Source of the DNA: Sipunculus nudus
Lineage: Eukaryota > Annelida > Sipuncula > Golfingiida > Sipunculidae
Direction of reading: 5' to 3'
Assembly (NCBI GenBank): GCA_026874595.1
Contig: CM049311.1
Coordinates: forward strand, 13,917,676 to 13,981,675
Length of the DNA stretch: 64,000 nt
In this document: positions 33,676 through 46,149 of the stretch, piece after piece
Position numbering within the stretch: position 1 is the first letter of the stretch
How the letters are laid out: each line of letters starts with the position of its first letter
The notes under the pieces: generated by a model
What the model was told of the DNA's origin: nothing
What the model saw: only the letters and a program-made list of their open reading frames with translations
The model's database searches: none
Made by a program: the position numbers and the translations under genes

Positions 33676-33744
33676 CCTTTATTTGTGTCAACTGAGGTTT
33701 TGTCTCTGCTACAAAAGTTAATGGAGGATCTGTATCCATCACAT
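33676..33744 (-). CDS. Gene B stalk exon, right copy 2, altered frame
   Basis: Same module, but one base is missing after the VAET block and an extra G precedes the donor. The exon keeps 69 nt and 1-1 phase while its last third reads K-P-Q-L-T-Q-I-K. If used, it would change residues without disrupting the rest. Acceptor GATGCAG. Confidence 0.5.
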
Positions 33745-34214
33745 CTGCATCATTTAAAAAGATTTTAAAACAATATCAACGAAAATATGTGGGTTAAAGA
33801 CTGGTCTTCATTTTGTATTAATGAGAATTATACACTAGTTTTTAAAGAAGCAGTAACATATATGTTGTGAGGTCGGACGCCAGTTGATTTAATTACAAGG
33901 ATAAAGCATTAACAATAAGCGGATTATTGAAAAATACAGGTGACTGTAAACACTGATTTTTGAGAAGATTATTTTCAGATATCATCAGAAGGTACTACTT
34001 GTAGTTTATAAACAGAGTACTGAGTAAAACGCAAATATTCTTTTGAAATTTGGTGCTAATTGTTGTTACGGTTTTGAAATAGATGTAGAAGTCATTAAAT
34101 ATGATATTAAATAAGGGTTGGAAAAACAGGAAATGTACAGGTCAATACTGATGGACTCACAGTAGGAATTGCGGAACTAAGAAACAGTAAAAAAGTATGA
34201 AGTATGGAATTTAC

Positions 34215-34283
34215 CCTTATTTGTGTCAACTGAAGTGTTCGTCTCTGCTGCAAAAGTTAGTGGTGGATTTGTTGCCATCACAT
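34215..34283 (-). CDS. Gene B stalk exon, right copy 3
   Basis: 69 nt, phase 1-1, V-M-A-T-N-P-P-L-T-F-A-A-E-T-N-T-S-V-D-T-N-K, with intact acceptor and donor. Begins the three-copy series in transcription order. Confidence 0.65.
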
Positions 34284-35092
34284 CTGCAACATTTCAAAAG
34301 ATTTTGAAACAATATCAACGAAAATATGTGGGTAAAAAACTGGTTTACATTTTGACTTAATGAAAACTACACACTAGTTTTAAAACAAGCATCAACGAAA
34401 ATGTTGTTAGGTCGGACGCCAGTTGATTTAATTACAAGGATAAAACATTAACAATAAGTGGATTCTTGAGAAATACAGTTGACTGTGAATATTGATTTTT
34501 GGGATAATTATATTTTTTAGATATCTTCCAAAGGGACGGATTAAAACTTTTCTCAGTAAAATAATAGTTATTTTTGCTCTTTAGGTATATCTTGTACTAT
34601 CCTGAGCAAGAGAGATCATGTAAATGTTGCAGGTATTTTTATCCGTTATAATAGACTTAGGCAGATAAGGAAACATGGTTATTGGAACATTCTGTATGGC
34701 AAGGATTTCAAGACATATGGACATTGGTTTAAAACCTCTCAGAAGTGGAGCTACATTAAACCCTTGTCCAACGACAACCGCAGTATATCGACCACCTGGA
34801 AATAACGACCATATTTAATAGTCCCGGTTGTTTAAACTGTGTATATCAAATATCTAGACCTCGCTGTGACGAACATCTCGTTTCCCGTATATTTGGGTCT
34901 AAAAGGTTGACCTGAACCTCAATCATGCATGGTTAAACTGCATATGTTTTATTCTGATAAGGTTCAAGCGTTAATATCCCATGTTAATATCCCATGTGCA
35001 TATATACACATGTTAAATGTATATATTATACTATTAAAACTAATCAGTTCCAACTTGACGCTCGAGATAAGTTATGAATTTCCAACTTATTT

Positions 35093-35465
35093 TTCATTTG
35101 ACTGTTATTCGATTGACATTGCCTGTCACGAAATTTATCGTGTCGTTTTTCTTTAATCGTTTGATCGTCATTTTATGGTTAGCTGTATCATTGTATGTGT
35201 TTAGAGTTGGCCAGGATCGCCGGTCAGCGTTACTTTGTCGCGATGCAATAGTGCGCTGCAGGTACAGTAATTCAATTTTTGTTGCAAGCGCCTTGGCGGT
35301 TAGCGTGTTTTTTGTTCCCGCCTATTTGATATTCGGTGTGCTCAAGAATATAGATGGGCTATAGCACAAAAAAAAAGGCCGAGGCTATATATTAGACTTA
35401 TGAATATATAGTAGCCTGTAGAGTGATATGTATTTTATAAGAGTTGCATATTCAATTAATAAAGA
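35093..35465. other. Right-arm-only insert with hydrophobic open frame
   Basis: Absent from the left arm, where the minisatellite ends directly next to the flank. A plus-strand frame (35,074-35,364) encodes two hydrophobic stretches, LIVILWLAVSLYVF and SIFVASALAVSVFFVPAYLI, joined by a charged loop with Arg and Cys residues. After it come a short A-run and AATAAA (near 35,459). It could be a captured fragment of a multi-pass membrane protein or chance. I do not recognise the family. Confidence 0.35.
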
Positions 35466-35469
35466 CACT

Positions 35470-36905
35470 AGAGTTGTTGCCCGCCGGTGTCAGGAGAGGT
35501 GTTGTCAGCCAGTGTCCAGAGAGGTGCTGCCAGCAAGTGACCAGAAAGGTGCTGACGTGATGTCAGTAGGTGTCAAGAAGTTTTGTCAGCCTCTTTCCAG
35601 TGGTGCTGTAAGCCTGTGTCCAGAGCTTTTGTCAACCAGTGAATGGAGCTGTTTCAGCCGGTGTCCAGAGAGGTGCTGACAACCATTGTCCAGAGGTTCT
35701 TCACCCTATGTCCAAAGGTGCTGCCAGCATGTGTGTCCAGAGCTGTTATTAACTAGTCCCGAAGGCTTTTGTAAGCAAGTGGATAGTGGTGTTGTTGTCT
35801 AGAGGTGCTGCAAGCTCGTGTCGGGATGTGCTGACAGCCGTCGTCCAATTGTCCTACCAGCCCGTTTCCAGAGGAGGTGCTATCTGGTGTTCAGAGGTGC
35901 TTATAGCCAGTGTCCAGAGGGGATGCCAGCCGGTGTCAAGAGGTGTTGCCAGCCGGCGTCCAGAGGCGCTTCAGCCTGTGTCCAGAGGTGCTGCCAGGTG
36001 GTGTCCAGAGATGCTGCCAGCCTATGTCCAGAGCTGTTGTCAAAAAGTCCCGAGGGCTGTTGCCAGACGGTGAAAAGAGGTGTTGTCAGCCAGTACTAGA
36101 GGTGCTTATACTGAGTCCGGAGGTGCTGCAAGCCAGTGTCAAAATGTGCTGCAAGCTTGTGTCTATATGGTTGTCAACTAGTTTCCAGAACTGTTGTCAG
36201 CCCTTGTCTAGAGGTGCTGCAAACCTGTGTTCAGACATGCTGCCAGCAGGTGTTCAGATGTGCTGCAAGCCCTTGTCCATAGAAAGTACCTTCTGGTGTC
36301 AAGAGGTGCTGCCAGCCGGTGTCCAATTATGTTGCCAACCGATGCCTAGAGGTGCTGCCAGCCTGTGTCTAGAGCACTTGCCAGCCGATGTCCAGAAATG
36401 TTGTTAGCCGGTGTCCTGAGGTGTTGTCAGACGGTCTCCAATGGTACTACCATCTGATGCCAAAAGGTTCTTCCTTCTTGTGTTCAGAGGTGCTGCCAGG
36501 CCATGGCCAACGCTGTTGTCAATCTGTTTCTAGAACTGTTGTCATCCCGTGTCCAGAGGTATTGTCATTCGCTGTCCACAGGTTATGCCAGATAATGATC
36601 AGAGGTAGGTGCAAAAGGTCCTGCCAGCTGGTGGCCAAATGTGTTATAAACAGAGGTTGAGCAAGCCGGTGTCCAGAAGTTTTGTCAGCCGGTGTCCTGA
36701 GGTGCCAAGTCTGTGCCAAGAGCTGTTGACAACGGGTTTCCAGAGCTGTTATCATCAGTGTTATGAGATGTTGTCAGCCGGTACCCAGAGGTGATATCAG
36801 CCGGGGCCAGATGTGTAGCCAGCCTTTGTCCAGAAGTTATGTTAGCTAGGGTCTAGAGGTGCTGTCCGCTGGGATGCACATGTGCCACCAGCCGGAAAGA
36901 CATTC
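35470..36905 (-). repeat. 23-bp minisatellite, ~1.4 kb (right arm)
   Basis: Reverse complement of the left array (units of the CTGCCAGCCGGTGTCCAGAG type), about 60 copies, half the left length. No insertion here, so the stretch near 36,800 gives the pre-insertion form of the left site. Confidence 0.93.
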
Positions 36906-38349
36906 ACTCATTTTTCAATATCTTTTAATAAAATCTGATAGAGACTTGCTGATCAAACATCACTTAGAGGACCACCTCGAAATTTGGATCGGAATTTCTT
37001 AGGTTTCCTATGCCTATTTCTGTGATTGCACTATGCAAAGGCTCGTCCTTTTTTCTGCATTAAATGAAGATTAACTGTTGCGTTTGCGAATAGATTTTAG
37101 AAATTATAAATGTTTAACAAGTAAAAAAATTATTTGATTAAATTTGAAATCAAGGAATATTTCTAAAAGCACTATTCTGAAGTATTAGCGACATGATATG
37201 ATTTCCTTACCACGTGCATCAAAAAACTTAAATACAGAGGGCGTAAAAACATAATTGTTTTCGTTTTTAAACCTGTTTTTGTTGTTAAATAAACAATCCT
37301 AAATTAATCAATTGACTTATCCTTTTATATGGTAAAATACAGTCTACTTACATTGACAAATAAAATTCTTCTTCTTCTCACAGGGAAATCCTTTCCATTT
37401 AAAAGTTTTTTTTATCACAATACATCTGTTAACGAGGGGAGTGCGATTCTTTCTATGAGACCAATGGTCTGCCCTGATATCGAGAGTCTTAGTGTCTTCT
37501 CTAGCTGGAAGAAACATGTTATAACATATTAAATAGGACTGTAATACTGTCGATAATCAATTCTAATAATGAATACTCAAGAAAGCGTTTTTTTCACGAA
37601 AATTATCTCGTGCACGTGTAAGTGTTCCTGTAGAGCGAAGCCCTGATTTGAGAAAGTGCTCTCATGTGCATACGTCAAGCAGCCCTCTATATTAGAGGGT
37701 TTACATAGGCAAAATTTATGTGTTAAAACAATTTAATATTGTGTGTTTATTTGCCCCGTGCATACGTAAATATTATCAGATGCGCCTGAGAAAATATTCG
37801 TGTGCAAACGTTTAACTATGGGTGCGCTCATCAAGAAATAATTTGAGTGTCCTATACCTGTTACCATGTGGCAATATAGAAGAGATAACATTGGTTTGTC
37901 GCTTGTCGAGGTAGCAGAATCCGCGTTAAGTCTAGTTAACATTTGACCGTTTATTGTTCATCATTTACATGTGTGCAAGTCATATTCTCCTCCATGGGAT
38001 CAACGCCGTGATAATAATTATTGTCCTACCATTTATAACGGCAATTAAACAGGAAAATTTTGGTGTGAGAGGAAATTAAAATAATTTTTTTCATTAGCAA
38101 TTGATTGGTTTAACAGAAAATCAACACATAGGGTCCTACATACAAGATACGGCATCTTGTAGGCATCCTGGACGGATTGACATTACCATGGAAATATATA
38201 GATTAAAAAAAACATATTTATTTATATTTATGTATATATATATATATATATACATGAATGTGTATAAAAAAGAGGACAGGGTAAGTGTGACTAGGCAAAG
38301 TACACATTTGCACCTGTTCTCTATTTTCTATGTGTTCATGGAAGCTCAC
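36906..38349. other. Intron sequence of right gene B
   Basis: Homologous to 18,742-20,110. Short TA tract at 38,231-38,251. No exon supported. Confidence 0.5.
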
Positions 38350-38550
38350 CTTGGCCTACCTGCCATTGCCAAGCATTAGTTGTTGCAGATACCCAGTAAT
38401 ACTCATTAACCTTAAGGTTGCCTATCTCATTCAGTTTATTGAGATTCAGAGACGCCAATGTTGACAACGCTCTGCCTGTTGGGCATTTTAGATGCGACAT
38501 GGACCAAGTGTCTGAATCCTGATGCACGGTGAATAACTTCCCTTCCTCTA
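38350..38550 (-). CDS. Gene B 201-nt extracellular exon, right arm
   Basis: Phase 1-1, acceptor TTGACCAG, donor GTGAGC. Reads VEEGKLFTVHQDSDTW, S-M-S-H-L-K-C-P-T-G-R, L-S-T-L-A-S-L-N and Y-Y-W-V-S-A-T-T-N-A-W-Q-W. Fully open and the same length as the left copy. The single Cys sits at a different place (C in HLKC) from the left copy (C in WVCATT), a notable swap if disulfides matter. See the left copy for possible relation to lectin-like domains. Confidence 0.65.
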
Positions 38551-38732
38551 CTGGTCAATGAGATGACATATTAATCAAACAACATGTATAATATGTGATC
38601 TTGAACAGACCAGTAAGTGTCTGCGAAACCGGATATACTTAACAAAAGAGTTGTCAAACCAACTGTGGGGCAGTATGCCTATACATTAAGTGTCTGAAGG
38701 AATATACATATTGATTTTTCGACGTACCATGA

Positions 38733-38738
<6 letters not shown>

Positions 38739-38770
<32 letters not shown>
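38739..38770. repeat. (TA)n microsatellite
   Basis: Short TA tract; the left arm has an interrupted version near 18,305-18,325. Confidence 0.9.
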
Positions 38771-38772
<2 letters not shown>

Positions 38773-39236
38773 GAATTATACATTTAACCTTTATTGTTTC
38801 TTGGCCCATAAATGGCTCCAAGTCTCTTCGAGCAATCCATTGACTCAAACATAATGCATTTCATGCCCTTTCGTAGAGACAGAGCGATGCAAAGTGGGGA
38901 GTCAGGTTGGTCTGTTTCGATTTCGGCATCACGGTTCTAAGCAAAAATGCCTGAGCATAACAACATATGTCACGTACATAGATAAATGTGATTTTTCAAA
39001 AAATGAAATATTTATTATAGGAGCACGAATCTTGATATTTGCGTTGAAAACAAATTGTTATAGATCAAATATAAAATATCATCTTTGCAAAATGTGCATG
39101 TGCTAGTACCTATGCTACTCCATGCAATATTTTACAAATATTTTTCTACGACTTAAGAAAAGAACGGCAGCGGCCTACATAGAAACATTACTGTTAACAT
39201 TTATGTTCATATGAAAAGATGAGAAAATAAACTCAC

Positions 39237-39384
39237 TGCCTCCAATATTAATTGCAAATGTAGCATTTCTTTCCTCACTGCAGTTTAAATTTGTCTTAAG
39301 AAAACATATGTCACAGGTTTTTCGTTTTTGACGGTTTATATTTTCACAACACAAGTTTGTCCTCTTTCCTCCTCTATCATTCAT
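39237..39384 (-). CDS. Gene B 148-nt exon, right arm
   Basis: Acceptor TTTCAG, donor GTGAGT. Encodes MNDRGGKRTNLCCENINRQK, then RKTCDICFLKTNLNCSEERN and ATFAINI. Five Cys in about 30 residues and an N-A-T glycosylation site suggest a disulfide-bonded extracellular segment. Frame open, ends in phase 1 to match the 201-nt exon. The start phase (0) does not fit the lectin-like exon end (phase 1), so an exon between them is missed or lost. No family recognised. Confidence 0.55.
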
Positions 39385-41773
39385 CTGAAATTTGAAGCAA
39401 AAATAAGTTTTAAATAAATGTTTAAAAGGCCTAAGGTATGTGGCGCTCTTTATTAAAATACTTTAAACATCACGACATACTAATTTATGTGACATAATGC
39501 TCACATTAGATATTTTACTACAAATGCAGCTTATACAGTCTTAATTACGATCAACACGTATTAAGAAAATGACATGGTTATGACAATCTGAAATTTTTTC
39601 ATGGTAATTTAGTAAGTTAAATGGTTATAATTCCATGGAATTAATCATCTTTCACGTGCGATCTTGTACATGGATAATATCGGAAACTGTGCTAAATATT
39701 TAGAGTAATATTTATGGAGCGTAAAATTATTTTAACATTTTTCATTAATTTAACAACCTGTATCTACTAAAAAAGATACATGGCATTAAAAATTAAAAGG
39801 ATCAACCGTTCCATATATTTAGTTTTTTAGCCTCACCAACAAGCTTCCCGGACTATTACGGTTTCACTGGGCATATTAATTCATACGGTGGTCACGAAGG
39901 AAACGTGAATAACGCGTTGGCTAATTGTATTTGCCTTTATTGGAATTTTTTTCTCGCATGAGCTAATGTTATTTTTGCCGGACATATCCATGATATCGCT
40001 TTAATAAAATGTCATTAAATTATGCTGCTTTAACAAGCAATCACAGATTGCGCCTGCAGTCTAATTAAACGCTTTTGGGCGGTAAATGAGGTTAATAACC
40101 GTAATACTCTTAATGCTTGAATGCCCTAAAATATCACAGGAAAGCTAAACTCTAATCGAGCTGTGTCACTTTTCAATGGCCATAACCGTGCATGTTTCTA
40201 AAACTGTCAAAAAGATATTTTGATAGAGTACCTCTTTCTTTAGTCTCTCAAGCGTTGCTGATTCGGATTCTCTTTTTCTTTGACAGCAATTTTGTATCTG
40301 CTCAACCCTCCCGTTTGCTGTTCGGAGAACACGTAAGAACAAATTAATACTTCTGACACGAATCATCACAAACATCAGAATTAATTAATCTTTACAGTGG
40401 TGTGCGCATATTCCTTCACATAAGTCTATCACAAGTCTTCACATAAGTATAAGCTTTGCTCCGAGTTACCTTGCTGTGACAGCTATTTCCTAAATTATGA
40501 AATGACAATTCAACCTGTCTAATGACTCCGAAAATCGGTAAGTATCGAAGACACAGATCTGTTGCTATTTGATCAACGGTCTAGGTATGCAATAACCTCA
40601 TCAAGAATCTGACCAACTGTATAAAGTAAAAGTAAAGTTTCAGGTTTTTTTCCCTTTTGATTAACTGGTTCAGAAGGCTACAATTTACTTCCAGTTCGTA
40701 CCTTCCTGAGAACACTACGTGCAGAGAGCACTTTTTTTTTTTTTTTTTTTTGGTATACATAGACACATTGGTGGCCGAGGCCTTGTAATCTTGGTTATAT
40801 ATAAACACATTTGTGGCCGAGGCCTTGCTTTAGAGTCTAAGTGAAGAAGTGAGAGGCTACAATATTTGAACCCATGACCGGTTTAGCACAGGTTTTGCAC
40901 TTTTGCCATTACATCCCCTCCACTCCATATATGGGCTTGTCAACCTTTCAAATGTCTGGTGCATGTACTCATGTAAATACAATGTCACCATTTTTTATAC
41001 TGTGCACTGTTCAATTTATTTGTATTCGATTTGAATTGTAGTAATACTTTCGACCGAATAAATTGCTTTTATGTTCATAAATTATGATACACTTACAGAG
41101 CGACTTCGAACAATGAGGTTTCTTTGAGAGCTATTCGTGAGGAATATGTTTTAGGTCAAATATCGGTATGGTATATATTTGTACAAATACTTTTTTTTTC
41201 GTAATTTGAATAACGTAGGCCTACGTCCTTTACGTACGAGGACTGTATGTTTATTAATGAGTATATATTTATCCATGTACTCAATGTTGCTAATCATGAC
41301 AAAAACAAACTAAAATCATATATAAGGGTTTTTTAAATCGTGCAATTAAACTCAATTATTCTCATTATTCCATCCAATACGTAGAACCTTAGCGGGTCTT
41401 CGGGGAACCTTTACATAGGTTCTGGTCAACCACTAAGGTTAAAATAATGGCAGACACCGCATTAAACACTGCTCAAGGAACCTTTGAATGTCATCCATTC
41501 AATCAACTTTGAAACCCTTATGTGTAACTCTTGTAGTTGCAATTTGTTGAACCTTCTTCTTCCGGCGAAATGTCATAATTTGACTGGTTTATATATTACA
41601 GGGAGTTACATATGCGATAAATGTATAAACTTATGAGTGTATAAAGGAACTAATAGTTCGTTCAGAAATAAGTCTAAAAGGGATTAAGTGTTTTACCATA
41701 GTAATATGAAATATATTTTTTTAAATGTAACTGTAACGTATTTCATTGTTGTTAACAACACAGAGAACCATAC
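39385..41773. other. Intron sequence of right gene B with SINE fragment
   Basis: Homologous to 15,777-17,761. Contains the degenerate SINE at 40,745-40,925, a T-run at 40,732-40,751 and the conserved unclear frame at 40,166-40,375. Confidence 0.5.
40745..40925 (-). mobile_element. tRNA-derived SINE, degenerate (right copy)
   Basis: Minus strand GGGGATGTAATGGCAAAAGTGC, then B-box-like GGTTCAAATA and GTAGCCTCTCACTTC. The body repeats AAGGCCTCGGCCAC twice about 50 bp apart and ends in the T-run (poly-A in sense). Pairs with 16,606-16,810. Confidence 0.5.
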
Positions 41774-41964
41774 CCTGGACCGAGTTCCATCTTCGGGGGC
41801 TACTTCTTCCGCCTATCCAGGCATTATTTAACTTCGCTTCGATTACAAGACTTGTAAGCACCCTGTGGACATCTTCATTGTCATCAAACGCAAGGTGACC
41901 GGAGTAATATATACAGAAAGCTTGTGCATCGTCCCAGGACAGTTCGTATCTCATTAAACAAAAT
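41774..41964 (-). CDS. Gene B C-type-lectin-like half-domain exon, right arm
   Basis: 191 nt, acceptor TCAGACAG, donor GTATGG. Reads M-R-Y-E-L-S-W-D-D-A-Q-A-F-C, GHLAFDDNEDVHRVLTSLVI, AWIGGR and RRWNSVQ: the first half of a C-type lectin-like fold with the HLA and WIG landmarks. Intact and in the same phase as the left copy. Substitutions cluster in the first helix while the WIGGRSSPRRW block is unchanged, which suggests past constraint. Confidence 0.77.
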
Positions 41965-42986
41965 CTGTCTGAAAGGCAAAATATCCTTGCAAACCACCAT
42001 TCTAATATACTTCTTCGGTTTTATAGTTCATCATATGACCATTATATTTAGAAGTCTTTTATCAAGAAGCAAACCAGGATAAACAATATCAAATTTAGTT
42101 CTGCTGTATGGTCGGCAAAATGATTTTTCCTATAAAAAAAATTCATCATGCATTAACATACAGGGAGTAAATAAAATAATACCTCATCCATTTCCGCATA
42201 TCATGATGTATTTTATAGTTACACATACCTTATAAAAATATTGATCACATGGTGTCCTCGGACTACGCAGGTTATATCATAAAAATAGCGTTAATCTATG
42301 GAAAGGACCAGAGCACCATTATACATGGTGAAATTGGGCAGGTTTGGTCTCTTTGGCTGATGCTACTTAATAGGAAAAAGCTTTGACGGCTGGTTATTAA
42401 TTTTTTTGTATTTATCACTAGATGTTTCCTATGACTTACTGTAATTATTACCGAAAATAATTATTTTTTTACCCTCGACCGTTTTCATCAAGGTATACCT
42501 ACAACTCTACAAATATGTTCAAAGTAGTTTTTTTTATATATTGGGGGGGGGGGGATTTCAGGCCAAATCGTAATCAGGTTATTATTGCAACCCTTGGACC
42601 AAAATCCACAATCATGTGACTTGATTTAGCCTAATAAAGCACGACACATTGATGTAATCTACAAACAACCTTCAGAAATCAAACTGATAACATACTATAC
42701 TGGATTCGTGAAGGTGTGTCATTGAGGTTTGGACCCTTGATAAAATGAACTGTTTGAAACTGTCTTCCGATTCATTTGCTTTCGGTCAGGTGTATCGTCC
42801 CTTGCCTTACGAAGGCAATATCAAACAATTCGGTTTATCTCATGCACACTTAATATATATATATTTATATATATACATATATAGAAATATATAAATTTAT
42901 TTATATATGTGGTCTTCTTTGATAACGTTCTTTCAGCTACCCAAGGAGTGTAAGTGTGTATTGGAATCTTGTTATGTCATACTTAC

Positions 42987-43095
42987 CCGTGCCTACGTCC
43001 TTGCATACTCTACTGGCAGCAGCTATGTGTGAAACAACCAGCAATATTTCAATCGCCACGATGAAGGAGAGGCGATACACGCGTGGCATATTCAT
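42987..43095 (-). CDS. Gene B signal-peptide exon, right arm (intact)
   Basis: ATG at 43,095 reads M-N-M-P-R-V-Y-R-L-S-F-I-V-A-I-E-I-L-L-V and V-S-H-I-A-A-A-S, then R-V-C-K-D-V, followed by a GTAAGT donor. The basic N-region, hydrophobic core and small residues before the likely cleavage site make a good signal peptide. It ends in phase 1. The left counterpart has lost its start, so the right gene B is the better candidate for expression, though its transmembrane acceptor is altered. Confidence 0.7.
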
Positions 43096-46000
43096 GTTGG
43101 ATTATATTTTATACAAGGATGTCAAATAGAATATCTCCTGGCTGAAAGCCTAGTTGAAAAGTGAAACATTAATGAGGATGTGTGTGCTCAGTTTAAACAT
43201 TTAATGTTTATTTATAACTCACGTTATGTACAGATTCTGATGTTTATCTCAACGGTTCCGTCTGATCACGTCATCAGGTCAGCTTTCATGATTGCGAGGA
43301 TTCTAACGAGAAAAAAATCTAAAGCAGGTTTTTCTTCACACTGTGTAGCTTACGGTTACCATGCCTGTAGTCTTCTGGCGATGCAAGGTGTCTAGCCAAA
43401 GCAACTTGGGCCACAGGATAGATCGCAGTGCAATGATTACTTAACCAATCAAACTGTTGATGATTCCTCTGCTCATATATCACAGTAAAGCTTAATTGTT
43501 ATCTATTTTGGGTTTATGCCGACACGTAATTCTCTAACTGCTTGCATTTTTGTTATACAGTGCATTCAATCACAATCATTTGGAGACGGACTTGTTTTTC
43601 TGGTGAGGGTAGATAGGACAATTCTTGACATACGCATTATGTATAATTGACATGAAAATGCCAAATTCAGATGCATTTATAACTAATTCCGATATCATTA
43701 GTGTTTTCTCAATCATTATATAGTTATAAAGCCTATGATTATTCATCACGCACTATCAAAAGCCATCTATGTTGTCTACATCCCAAAATTAATTCTATAC
43801 ACTGCTAAACAAGTTTGGTCCCATGGCTAAGAATTTACTGGAAACTATAAAAAAAAACTTCTAATATTTATTAGAAGCAATAAAGGTTTATCATCATAAT
43901 AGATGATTTCATAATTTAAGGTGGCAAGGAAGAATAAAGATATGAGGGCATCAATACACTGACAAATATGCAAAACAAATGCTTTGTGGTATTTGTACTA
44001 AAACAAAACACATTTTCTTCGAAATAGACTATTTTTGTACATTTTCATATTATTCTAACTAGGACAATCCCGATCTATCACAAACGATCATTTCGCTAAA
44101 ACTCGAAATTCATATACTTATATATGAGCCTTCTTATGTCTCGAGACCGGAATTAATGGGCTAGAATAATAAATATTTAATATGATTATATTTAGTTTCA
44201 GTTTGTGAATACGTTTGTCATCCTAATGTAATGTTTCAAATGTAGGAGTAACATAATTTCGGAGAAACACAATATGAAAGAGGCAACAATAAATTGAATG
44301 CATCCCTGTGCTAACACCATGGTGTGACATATCCCAGACAATCTTATTCTGTATGTAGTTCAGTCATTATCAATTAATCATAAGACTTTATCATTGCATT
44401 TAAATTTGATGTGGGAACATAATCAATTTTCACTTTAAAGGTTTCTACCGAGATGAAAGGGTGTGTTACATGACGTGAGACAACCCGCATATTACAGACC
44501 TGAAAATAATGTACATTGAAGCACAGTTATTTCTCTTGTGATAGTTGCAAATAGTGGGTGTAGGATTTGGTCGTAAAGCCATGTTGGATAACTACAAAAT
44601 GAAACCTGCTGACTAAAAGTATATATCTGAAATATTGTCCAAATAATTCAATCATTGTGACAAGGCAACGGCCGAATTGTTGATATTTGTTCGCTGCACA
44701 AGATTCAGCTTTAGTGCTGTTAGCTACTTAGTCATCCGTCTTTCTTATATCTATGTCAAGAAACTATATATTTCTGATGACTATTTGCGTGTGCCTATAT
44801 AATCGTCTTTGATCGATTTGATGTAAAAGCCACCACTTTCATCGATCATAAACTACCAGTCATCGATATAATCCACTAATTGGCACACTACTAGGTATGA
44901 GCTATTTATGTCTGCTCGCATGATTATCCGGTCTCAAGAATAAGAAAAGATCAATATCTGCGAGATTGTCTTTTCTCAGATGTTGATGGGTCACATCTTG
45001 TGGTAAGACTGTGTGGATGGCATTGTGTGCAACCATTTCTGTGATTTTTTTCTCGTGGAAACATTTTGAGACACCTACAGTGAAAAGTTAAACTATACCT
45101 ATACCTGCTTATGCGAGAGGGTTGCTCGCCGGCGACCTGTCACACAAAACGAAATGTAAAAACATTGGCTCTGTGCACTCTTGCTGGGCTCGTACCCGTT
45201 TTACTAGCAACAGATACATGGCTACGAGAAAATAGTCTTATTGTTATAAAAGGTATATGAAGCGAGAACGCAAAGGGGGCAAAATTAGACCTAAATTTAA
45301 TAAGATTATGCAGAGTCGTTCCCTATCAGTCCCCGGTCGTAGCTAGATGGTTTTGTCATGAATCAGTCTCCCTATTAAAGATCACGTCTCGTGGAATGTT
45401 AAGTCATACTCCTGGGCTTGTTTGAAATGAGCGCACTTAAAGTTCCACACTCTAAAATACTTATATAAGCACTGTTCACACTTTTAACACTAACAGTGGC
45501 AATATCTACAATTGTATTGTATTTACCGAAGTTTCTAAGCGACAGTAATTTAAAGTGCATTCACTGACTGGCTCTGGTAACTCCCTACCACTCTCAACTT
45601 AACCTTTATGCTACATTCTGCTTTACATGACATGCCCTAAAATAAATGCCTTCCGGTACTTTGCACTGGTTATTACACTTACCATATGTAATATCTAAAT
45701 AAAATTAAATTGAAGTCTACTTAAAACGGACCCTCTTTTAACAGCTCCTACATTAAGTCCATACTATGATTGAGATTCTCAATCCGAAAGAGTTAACTAT
45801 TTACTCTGAAGGATCCTAAAGTATATTTGAAGGACATTAGTCAGCCCGACTTCCAGTCATCGCCTAATGGCCTGACCTAATCTCCGGCCGGATCTGTTTA
45901 GCGGATCATACCTTGAGGATGCTCGTACATGGATAGATTTTACATCCAGCAAATTAATTTTCTTGCGACAGTAAGGAATACGAAACAAATTTTTCTTAGT

Positions 46001-46149
46001 AATATTTTAGATACTTTTTATATCATCAAAATGGTAGTGTATTGATGTGTCCTGTCGGCGTGATATTATAGTTAAATTTCTTTATGTCTATGTTCTATCT
46101 TTTTACATGTTACAGTCATCCACTTATTTTTTTATTCAGCATGTTTCAG
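43096..46149. other. Right-arm sequence without a recognised gene
   Basis: Homologous to 13,580-14,490 and 7,590-8,440, with right-specific stretches (for example 43,150-44,500) whose left match I could not find. No exon supported. Confidence 0.45.

Larger units (their letters stand above)
33120..34550 (-). repeat. ~540-bp tandem triplication carrying the stalk exon
   Basis: Exon starts at 34,283, 33,744 and 33,204 are spaced 539 and 540 bp. Intron parts between them, such as CAGTTGATTTAATTACAAGG, are repeated in step. The left arm has two units (25,574 and about 26,087). Confidence 0.85.
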
